In this document: positions 1 through 5,521 of the stretch, one piece after another
Layout: every line of letters begins with the position of its first letter
How positions within the stretch are numbered: position 1 is the stretch's first letter
Assembly: GCA_964617995.1 (NCBI GenBank)
Contig: CAZTXD010000004.1
Span: 1 to 57,876, forward strand
DNA from: CAZTXD01 sp964617995
Lineage (GTDB): Bacteria > Actinomycetota > Acidimicrobiia > Spongiisociales > ZC4RG35
Reading direction: 5' to 3'
DNA: 57,876 bases
The notes under the pieces: generated by a model
What the model saw: only the letters and a program-made list of their open reading frames with translations
Databases searched by the model: none
What the model was told of the DNA's origin: nothing
Program-made: the position numbers and the translations under genes

Positions 1-56
1 CCCGTTTTCGCGCATCGAAGGCGCGCTATAGCGCGCATTCGATGCGCGAAAACGGG
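1..56. repeat. Palindromic intergenic repeat, family A copy 1
   Basis: This is a 56-nt near-perfect palindrome with two 28-nt arms and a single mismatch. It opens with CCCGTTTTCGCGC, is centred on GCGCGCTATAGCGCGC and closes with GCGCGAAAACGGG. It abuts the stop codon of the DAHP synthase-chorismate mutase gene (stop at 57-59). A second copy lies at 1326-1381 and two degraded ones flank the N gap near 46.5 kb. It resembles REP/BIME-type elements; it could also act as an RNA hairpin at mRNA 3' ends, but no U-tract follows. Confidence 0.85.
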
Positions 57-1127
57 TCAGGAGGCGGCCGGTGTCTCGGTGGTCTGGTCCCTCATCTCGT
101 GCTGCAACCGTCGAGACTCGAGCAGCACCATCTCGAAGAGGGCGCGCACGTGATCCTCGTCGACGCCGAGGTGGCGCGCCTCATCGCAGACGATCTCGAG
201 CAGCTCACCTTCTCGCCCCGGGATGTGGACGGGCATTCCCCGCTCCTGTTTGACGGTCCCGATCTCGAGGGACAGGGCCTGGCGTCGGGCGAGCAAGCGC
301 ACGATCTGGCGGTCGATCTGGTCGATGTGACGCCGGACCCGGGAGATGCCTAGGGCGGTCATCAGCTCCTCGAAGGCGCCGATACCGATCTGGGCGAAGG
401 AGGTCTGGGCGACCTCGGGCCGGGGATGCACCTCGACGATCAAGCCGTCGGCTCCCACCCCCTGGGCCGCCAGTGCTAGAGGCTGCACCCGCATCGACCC
501 TCCGGAGGTGTGGGATGGGTCGACCATGACCGGGAGGTGCGTCAGCTCCTTCAGTGTGGGCACCGCACCGATGTCGAGGGTGTCGGCTCCCACCACCCCC
601 CCGAACGTCCGTATGCCCCTCTCGACCAGGACCACCTGGTCGTTGCCCTCCGCCAACAGGTACTCGGCAGCCCACAGCCACTCGTCGAGCGTGGCCGAAG
701 GGCCCCTCCGCAGCAGCACCGGCCTCCCGCTGCGACCGGCCAGTCGCAACAGCTCGAAGTCCTGCATGTTGCCGGAGGCGATCTCGAGCATGTCCACGAC
801 CTCGGCAGCCTGCTCGACATGGGCAGCCTCCAGCACCTGGGTGACGGTGGGGAGGCCGGCTACCCGGCCCGCCGCCGCCAGCATCTCCAGGGCCTCCGCC
901 CCCAGGCCTCTGAAGTCGTAGGGGGAGGAAGCCGACTTCCAGGCGCCACCGCGAAGGATCGAGGCACCGGCCTCGGCCGCCGCCTCCGCCACGGCCATGA
1001 TCTGCTCCTCGGACTCGACGGCGCAGGGACCGGCGATCACCGCCAGGGGATCGTGGCCGATCCGGGCGGGACCCACCGACACGATGGTGGCTGCTCTTCC
1101 GGGGCTCTTGTGGGCTTTGCGTTCCAT
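57..1127 (-). CDS. 3-deoxy-7-phosphoheptulonate synthase fused to C-terminal chorismate mutase
   Basis: The 356-residue protein should catalyse the first step of the shikimate pathway (PEP + erythrose 4-phosphate to DAHP) and, through its tail, chorismate to prephenate. The type I-beta DAHP synthase core (about residues 25-260) shows AGPCAVES with metal-ligand Cys35, LRGGAWK and DPSHTSGG. Residues about 262-345 form an AroQ-type helical chorismate mutase (HIDQIDRQIVRLLARR). The N-terminal ferredoxin-like regulatory domain seen in the second DAHP synthase (29613-30635) is absent, so control is probably exerted by the mutase domain and by the upstream leader-peptide attenuator. The ATG start has an AGGAG site four bases upstream. 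A C-terminal mutase is the reverse of the Bacillus order. The fusion is clear; substrate regulation is inferred. Confidence 0.95.
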   Translation of the reverse strand: MERKAHKSPGRAATIVSVGPARIGHDPLAVIAGPCAVESEEQIMAVAEAAAEAGASILRGGAWKSASSPYDFRGLGAEALEMLAAAGRVAGLPTVTQVLEAAHVEQAAEVVDMLEIASGNMQDFELLRLAGRSGRPVLLRRGPSATLDEWLWAAEYLLAEGNDQVVLVERGIRTFGGVVGADTLDIGAVPTLKELTHLPVMVDPSHTSGGSMRVQPLALAAQGVGADGLIVEVHPRPEVAQTSFAQIGIGAFEELMTALGISRVRRHIDQIDRQIVRLLARRQALSLEIGTVKQERGMPVHIPGREGELLEIVCDEARHLGVDEDHVRALFEMVLLESRRLQHEMRDQTTETPAAS

Positions 1128-1160
1128 GACTCTCCTGAGGAGGGACCGCCCCGGGCATAG

Positions 1161-1188
1161 AAAAACCCGGAGCGTCCGGCTCCGGGTT
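1161..1188 (-). terminator. Intrinsic terminator of the aromatic attenuator
   Basis: Read on the minus strand, AACCCGGAGC and GCTCCGGGTT form a perfect 10-bp GC-rich stem with a 5-nt loop, followed at once by a T run. It lies between the FYGYFFF leader peptide and the DAHP synthase-chorismate mutase start, where a transcription attenuator terminator belongs. Confidence 0.88.
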
Positions 1189-1218
1189 CGGTGGTGGTCT
1201 CGTGTCTTCGTCAGGCCA

Positions 1219-1281
1219 TCACGTCTTCCCGGGCTCGGACCCGGTAAAGAAGAAATAGCCGTAGAAGCGCTGAGATGACAT
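1219..1281 (-). CDS. Phe/Tyr-rich leader peptide (attenuator)
   Basis: A 20-codon ORF begins at the ATG at 1281-1279 and ends with TGA at 1221-1219. Residues 6-12 read FYGYFFF, six aromatic residues in seven codons. An intrinsic terminator follows (1161-1188), then the DAHP synthase-chorismate mutase gene. Within and after the peptide, ACCGGGT and GCCCGGG can pair with each other, and each can pair with the ACCCGG of the terminator's 5' arm, giving the alternative hairpins an attenuator needs. Inference: when charged Phe or Tyr tRNA is scarce the ribosome stalls on the FYGYFFF codons, the antiterminator forms and the aromatic enzyme is expressed. The ORF is too short for standard gene calling. 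Confidence 0.87.
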   Translation of the reverse strand: MSSQRFYGYFFFTGSEPGKT

Positions 1282-1291
1282 GTGCCCCGAC

Positions 1292-1320
1292 ACCTTACCC
1301 CTCACCCGCCTCACCCGCAA
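1292..1320 (-). promoter_or_regulatory. Predicted promoter of the aromatic leader
   Basis: On the minus strand TTGCGG (1320-1315) and TAAGGT (1297-1292) are separated by exactly 17 nt. Transcription would start a few bases before the leader-peptide ATG at 1281, leaving almost no 5' untranslated region. This is a motif-based call. Confidence 0.55.
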
Positions 1321-1325
1321 CCGAT

Positions 1326-1381
1326 CCCGTTTTCGCGCACCAAAAGCGCGCTATAGCGCGCTTTTGGTGCGCGAAAACCGG
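1326..1381. repeat. Palindromic intergenic repeat, family A copy 2
   Basis: This second 56-nt palindrome has the same CCCGTTTTCGCGC ends and the same GCGCGCTATAGCGCGC centre as copy 1. The middle of each arm differs in a paired way (GCATCGAA/TTCGATGC in copy 1, GCACCAAAA/TTTTGGTGC here), so the foldback is conserved while the sequence changes. The lgt stop codon (1351-1353) lies inside it, so the last residues of Lgt are encoded by the repeat. Confidence 0.87.
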
Positions 1382-2250
1382 TGGGAGCCCACCCACCAGA
1401 TGAGGATGGCTCCGGCCACACCCGCGACGAGACCCGTGACCTGATTCCACGTGAACGGACCGACGGTGGCGTCGCCACTTCCGAAGCGGAGCGAGTCGAG
1501 CAGGAACCGCTGGAATCCATACCACGCCACCCACAGGAAGAACAGCCGGCCGGGGGCGAACTCGAAACGCCCCGCGAGCACGTAGAGGAGACCGAGCAGC
1601 ACGGCGGCGCCCAGCATGTCGTAGGCGGCGACGTGGTGATAGATGCCCGGGGCACCGGCGCCGACCGACCCCGCCATCGCCCCCACGTCCGGCACCGGGC
1701 AGAGGCCCCCCGGCAGGACCGTCGTGACCGTGCACTCGAGCATGTCGTGTTGGGGAGCGAGGTCGTAGCCGGGTCGCACCGCATAGCCCCACCGGACGTC
1801 GGTGGCCCGACCGAGATGCTCGACGATGGCCAGGTCGCCGATCCGCCCCACCACGGTGCCGCTCGCCAGTCCCACGGTGGAGGCGTCGAGAGTGGGCAGG
1901 ACCGGCAGGCCGAGACGCCGCATACGGACCAGGCCGCCGATGATGCCGCCGGCGAACCCGCCCATGATGGAAAAGGTTCCCCGCAGCGGATGGAGAGCGT
2001 CGAGGAGGGGCATCCCCTCCAGCAAGGCGGCCGGAGTGGTCAGATAGCGCGCCCCGATCAGGGCCCCGATCAGCCCCCACGTGAGCGCCGATTGATAGGC
2101 GTCGGCGTCGAGACCGCGGCGTCGCACCTCTCGGGTCGCCAGCACAGCCCCCACCACGAAGCCCAGCGCCGCGAACACGCCGTGGAGTGAGAACTGGAGC
2201 GGCCCCACATCCCAGATGGGGATGGGCGGATAGGTGATGAATGCGATCAC
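1351..2250 (-). CDS. lgt: Prolipoprotein diacylglyceryl transferase family protein (divergent)
   Basis: This 299-residue polytopic membrane protein belongs to the Lgt family, which moves diacylglycerol from phosphatidylglycerol to the lipobox cysteine of prolipoproteins. Family landmarks are the ITYPPIPIWDVGPLQ start, the SIMGGFAGGIIGG loop and the signature GRIGDLAIVEHLG. That signature normally reads GRxGNFxNxExxG; the Asn equivalent to E. coli N146 is Asp here, and the conserved Tyr near TM1 (E. coli Y26) appears as His in LHGVF. The Arg, Glu and Gly of the motif remain. The start is the GTG at 2250, overlapping the stop of the upstream mini-gene as GTGA. The C-terminus (FSRTKSAL) is encoded inside palindrome A copy 2. 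It may be a low-activity or specialised paralogue. Confidence 0.78.
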   Translation of the reverse strand: MIAFITYPPIPIWDVGPLQFSLHGVFAALGFVVGAVLATREVRRRGLDADAYQSALTWGLIGALIGARYLTTPAALLEGMPLLDALHPLRGTFSIMGGFAGGIIGGLVRMRRLGLPVLPTLDASTVGLASGTVVGRIGDLAIVEHLGRATDVRWGYAVRPGYDLAPQHDMLECTVTTVLPGGLCPVPDVGAMAGSVGAGAPGIYHHVAAYDMLGAAVLLGLLYVLAGRFEFAPGRLFFLWVAWYGFQRFLLDSLRFGSGDATVGPFTWNQVTGLVAGVAGAILIWWVGSHRFSRTKSAL

Positions 2251-2348
2251 GATCGGGTCCCCCGGGCACGGATCGCCTTCCATACCACTGCAGCCACCAC
2301 GGCCACCGGGAAGATCCACACCAGGGTGAGGATGACCGCGTCGATCAT
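2247..2348 (-). CDS. 33-residue single-pass membrane mini-protein
   Basis: A short ORF sits between ctaB and lgt and overlaps both by four bases (ATGA with the ctaB stop, GTGA with the lgt start), a strong sign of coupled translation. The product has one hydrophobic helix, ILTLVWIFPVAVVAAVVWKA, then a basic tail KAIRARGTRS, so an N-out/C-in single-pass topology is expected. Size and position recall small membrane subunits such as CcmD or oxidase-associated peptides, but no family can be assigned from sequence alone. It is probably missed by routine gene callers. Confidence 0.7.
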   Translation of the reverse strand: MIDAVILTLVWIFPVAVVAAVVWKAIRARGTRS

Positions 2349-3241
2349 CGGACGAACACGTCCACGACAACGGAGGCGAACAGCACCGAGAGGTACACCG
2401 TCGACACGGTGAACAGCTTCATCGCCCGCCCGGCGTCCATCCTCACCCGGAAGGTCTCCCACAGGAACCACGCCCCGGCGCCGACGGCGGTGACCAGGTA
2501 GATCCATCCCATCTCCACGACCGGAACCAGCATGAGCGATATGAGCACCATCGTCCCCGAGTAGATCAGCATCGAGCGGGTGGTGGCCTCGGTCCCTCTC
2601 ACCACCGGCAGCATGGGGATACCGGCGGCGGCGTAGTCCTCCTCGTAACGGAGGGCCAGGGCCCAGAAATGAGGAGGCGTCCAGTAGAAGACGATGGCGA
2701 AGAGGATCCAGGCAGGCAGGGCGAGATCGCCGCGGACCGCCGCCCATCCGACCAGGGCGGGAGCGGCTCCGGCAGCTCCCCCGATCACGATGTTCTGGAC
2801 CGTGCGACGCTTCAGCCCCATCGTGTACACGAACACGTAGAAGAGGAGGGCCAGCGTCGAGATGACCGCGGCGAGCGAGGTCGTGAAGGCCCACAGCCAA
2901 ACGAACCCGGCCACTCCGAGTATCCCCCCGAACCACAGCGCCGCCTCCGGGGAGAGCCGCCGATCCGGCAGCGGCCGCCCGCGCGTGCGGCGCATGACCC
3001 CGTCGATGTCGCGATCGAACCAGTTGTTGAGAGCGTTGGCCCCTCCCGCCGAGAGTGTGCCTCCCACCAAGGTGGCCGTGACGAGCGACCACCCCGGCCA
3101 TCCCCCGGCGGCGAGGACCATCGCCGGAACCGTGGTTATGAGAAGGAGCTCGATGATGCGGGGCTTGGTGAGCGCCACGAACGCCGACACCAAGCTCCCG
3201 CCCCGGACCGGCGGGGCGACGACGACTGCCGGAGAGTTCAC
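2345..3241 (-). CDS. ctaB: Protoheme IX farnesyltransferase (heme o synthase)
   Basis: This 298-residue UbiA-family membrane prenyltransferase adds farnesyl to heme b to make heme o for the cytochrome oxidase encoded just downstream on the other strand. The Asp-rich prenyl-diphosphate motif NNWFDRDID is seen at about residues 71-79, followed by RRTRGRPLP, and a second acidic motif is present in RYEEDYAAAGIPMLP. About eight to nine hydrophobic segments are visible. The GTG start at 3241 is preceded at nine bases by TACCCT, consistent with a leaderless mRNA. The gene overlaps the 33-residue mini-gene downstream. Confidence 0.95.
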   Translation of the reverse strand: MNSPAVVVAPPVRGGSLVSAFVALTKPRIIELLLITTVPAMVLAAGGWPGWSLVTATLVGGTLSAGGANALNNWFDRDIDGVMRRTRGRPLPDRRLSPEAALWFGGILGVAGFVWLWAFTTSLAAVISTLALLFYVFVYTMGLKRRTVQNIVIGGAAGAAPALVGWAAVRGDLALPAWILFAIVFYWTPPHFWALALRYEEDYAAAGIPMLPVVRGTEATTRSMLIYSGTMVLISLMLVPVVEMGWIYLVTAVGAGAWFLWETFRVRMDAGRAMKLFTVSTVYLSVLFASVVVDVFVR

Positions 3242-3295
3242 GATCCCGACAGGGTACCGACCCCCCGGTCGGAGGCACAGCCGGGATCAGCGGGG

Positions 3296-3323
3296 TTGCA
3301 CAGCACCGGGGAACGACCAGACT
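3296..3323 (+). promoter_or_regulatory. Predicted promoter, thioredoxin-like lipoprotein gene
   Basis: TTGCAC (3296-3301) and CAGACT (3318-3323) are 16 nt apart, and the -10 box ends seven bases before the ATG at 3331, predicting a leaderless transcript. Motif-based only. Confidence 0.45.
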
Positions 3324-3330
3324 CCGGCCC

Positions 3331-4176
3331 ATGCGGTTCCGCCCGCCTCTCACCCGCCTCACTCCACTCGTCGTGGCGCTGATCGTGCTGGGCGCATGCG
3401 GCGGCGACGATCAGCCGCTGGCCCTGGTCGCCTCCAGCCCCGCTTCCCTGGAGGTCGGGGAGCAGCGGGTCCTGTTGGGTCTCGTCGACCCCGAGACCCA
3501 GGAGTTCCTCGCTTCACCCGACCTGTCGGCCACAGCCACCTTCAGGGGCCCGGGAGAGGAGACGATCGCCGACGTCCCGCTCGAGTTCGTGTGGGCAGTG
3601 CCCGACGTCCGCGGGCTCTATCGGGCAAATGTCGAGTTTCCCTCCGCCGGTGGATGGTCCGTGACGATCACCGCCCACGGATTCGCCTCCACCGCACCCG
3701 CGGCTCTGGTGGTGGGAGAGGACACCGCCATGCCCCAGGTGGGCGATCCCGCACCCGCGGTGGCCACCCGAACCGTGTCGACCCACTCCCTGGCCGAGAT
3801 CACCACCGATCCCGACCCCGACCCCAGCCTCTATCGGCTCTCGCTCGACGAGGCGCTCACCGACGATCGTCCCACGGTGATCGTCTTCGCCACGCCGGCG
3901 TTCTGCACCTCCAACACCTGTGGGCCCGTGCTCGACAACGTCAAGGCAGTGGCGGCAGCTCATCCCGGAGCCGACTTCCTGCACATAGAGGTTTATGAGA
4001 ACCTCGACGCCGACACCTTCGAGGATCTCGTCACCGTCGAGGCAGTCGACTTGTGGGCGTTGCCGTCGGAGCCCTGGGTGTTCGTGACCGACCCTTCGGG
4101 CACGATCACGGCTCGATTCGAGGGAACCATCGATCCGGCGGAGCTCGAAAGCGCCCTCTCCGACGCGGGCGGCTGA
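3331..4176 (+). CDS. Lipoprotein with thioredoxin-like domain
   Basis: The 281-residue protein has a signal peptide with lipobox LGAC (Cys23). Residues about 25-130 look like an all-beta Ig-like or YtkA-type domain. The C-terminal half (about 140-278) is a thioredoxin fold: FATPAFCTSNTCGPVLDNVK at the redox-site position and a cis-Pro region near LPSEPWVFVTDPSG. The two cysteines are four residues apart (CTSNTC), unlike the CxxC of thioredoxins or the CxxxC of Sco copper chaperones. Its position directly upstream of ctaC suggests help with copper insertion or disulfide state of the CuA subunit; that role is inferred. Confidence 0.8.
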   Translation: MRFRPPLTRLTPLVVALIVLGACGGDDQPLALVASSPASLEVGEQRVLLGLVDPETQEFLASPDLSATATFRGPGEETIADVPLEFVWAVPDVRGLYRANVEFPSAGGWSVTITAHGFASTAPAALVVGEDTAMPQVGDPAPAVATRTVSTHSLAEITTDPDPDPSLYRLSLDEALTDDRPTVIVFATPAFCTSNTCGPVLDNVKAVAAAHPGADFLHIEVYENLDADTFEDLVTVEAVDLWALPSEPWVFVTDPSGTITARFEGTIDPAELESALSDAGG

Positions 4177-4214
4177 GTCGGTCGAGTGTCCCCGGATCCC
4201 GGCCTCGCACAAGG

Positions 4215-4244
4215 TTGGTCCACCTCTTCGGGTCACCGTATGAT
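4215..4244 (+). promoter_or_regulatory. Predicted ctaC promoter (leaderless)
   Basis: TTGGTC (4215-4220), an 18-nt spacer and TATGAT (4239-4244) make a good sigma-70-type promoter. The -10 box ends eight bases before the ctaC ATG (4253), so transcription should begin at or next to the start codon. Confidence 0.6.
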
Positions 4245-4252
4245 GCGGGCCG

Positions 4253-5350
4253 ATGGGATCCCGACTCCGCTCGCTCCGGCTCCTGGGAGTGTCCGTGCTG
4301 GCGCTCGGCCTGTCGGCGTGTCAGTTCATCGATCCGGCGGTGGACGACGCTCCGCTCAACTCCCTCGACCCCCAGGGTCCTTTCGCCCGTACGATCGACG
4401 GCCTGTTCTGGCCGGTCTTCTGGATCGCCACGGGGGTATTCGTGCTGGTGCAGGGGGCGATCATCGTGGCGATGGTCGTCTTCAGGGATCGTCCCGGAAG
4501 GAAGGAACCCCGCCAGATCCACGGCAACGCCAGGCTGGAGGTGTTGTGGACCATCATTCCCGCCCTGATCCTGGCGGGTATCGCCGTACCGACGGTCCGC
4601 AACATCTTCGAGCTCAGTGAGTGCGATCCGGCGGCCATGCGGGTGGAGGTGATCGGTCACCAGTGGTGGTTCGAGTACCGCTATTCGGGGCTGGAGGGAA
4701 TGCCGGAGGGCGCCACCGTCGAGACCGCCAACGTGATGGTGATTCCCGCTGACGAAGAGGTGTGTGCCGTCATGACCGCCGACGACGTCATCCACAACTT
4801 CTGGATCCCCAAGCTCAACGGCAAGCGCTACCTCATCCCCGGCCAGGAGACGGTGCTTCGCCTCCAGGCCGACGAGCCGGGGACCTATTACGGGCACTGC
4901 GCCGAGTTCTGTGGTCTATCCCACTCCCTGATGCGCGCCGAGGTGCGGGCCCTCCCCCGTCCCGACTTCGAGGCGTGGCTCGACCACCAGCTCGAACCGG
5001 CAGCCATTCCCGAGGAGGGCACGCCCGAGTGGGATGGGCTCCAGTTGTTCGTCAACGGCCTCTGTGTGCAGTGCCACACCGTCCAGTTCGAGGAGAACGA
5101 CCTGGGAATCTCTGACAACGTGATCCCCCGAGAGGCGTTCAACGGCCCCAACCTCACCCACTTCGGCGACCAGTACCGGACGACCTTCGCCGGGGCGGTA
5201 CTCCCCGAGGAGGACGAGACCTTCGACGAGGCCCTCAAACGCTGGCTGGCAGATCCACCGCAGGTCAAGCCCGGCAGCTTCATGCCCGACCTGGCGCTGA
5301 CCGAAGCCGAGATCGACAGTCTCATCGCCTGGCTGAGGAGCAACGAATGA
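4253..5350 (+). CDS. ctaC: Cytochrome c oxidase subunit II with fused cytochrome c domain
   Basis: This 365-residue subunit takes electrons from cytochrome c to the CuA centre. It starts as a lipoprotein precursor (lipobox LSAC, Cys23), has two transmembrane helices (about residues 48-72 and 95-115), then the CuA cupredoxin domain with GHQWWFEYRY and the ligand loop GHCAEFCGLSHSLM. A C-terminal class I cytochrome c domain carries heme motif CVQCH and a likely Met ligand in KPGSFMPDL, so the enzyme is caa3-like. The ATG at 4253 follows a near-leaderless promoter. It heads the ctaC-D-E-F-G block. Confidence 0.96.
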   Translation: MGSRLRSLRLLGVSVLALGLSACQFIDPAVDDAPLNSLDPQGPFARTIDGLFWPVFWIATGVFVLVQGAIIVAMVVFRDRPGRKEPRQIHGNARLEVLWTIIPALILAGIAVPTVRNIFELSECDPAAMRVEVIGHQWWFEYRYSGLEGMPEGATVETANVMVIPADEEVCAVMTADDVIHNFWIPKLNGKRYLIPGQETVLRLQADEPGTYYGHCAEFCGLSHSLMRAEVRALPRPDFEAWLDHQLEPAAIPEEGTPEWDGLQLFVNGLCVQCHTVQFEENDLGISDNVIPREAFNGPNLTHFGDQYRTTFAGAVLPEEDETFDEALKRWLADPPQVKPGSFMPDLALTEAEIDSLIAWLRSNE

Positions 5351-5365
5351 CACCTCGCTGCGCTC

Positions 5366-5515
5366 GGCGTCCTCGGTCATCAGTCCTCAGTTGTCAGTCC
5401 TCAGTACTCGATCTGACGAGGTCAGCTCCAGTGAGAGATCCGAGGAAGACATCCACCACGAGGTACGAACCGTGACCGACAACCGACGACCGACAACCGA
5501 CAACACCGCCGGAGG
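5366..5515. repeat. Degenerate short-unit repeats upstream of ctaD
   Basis: The 171-bp gap between ctaC and ctaD contains iterations of TCAGTCCTCAGT-like units (about 5377-5407) and of CCGACAACCGACGACCGACA-like units (about 5474-5510). Related CGACAACCGAC or ACCGACCACCGAC stretches occur before ctaF (about 8290-8330) and after glnE (27343-27359). No spacer structure is seen, so this is not CRISPR. Function unknown. Confidence 0.55.
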
Positions 5516-5521
5516 CAAGCA

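Noticed and set aside
5351..5521. CRISPR-like repeats before ctaD
   Set aside because: The units are short, degenerate and contiguous, with no unique spacers of constant length and no cas genes.
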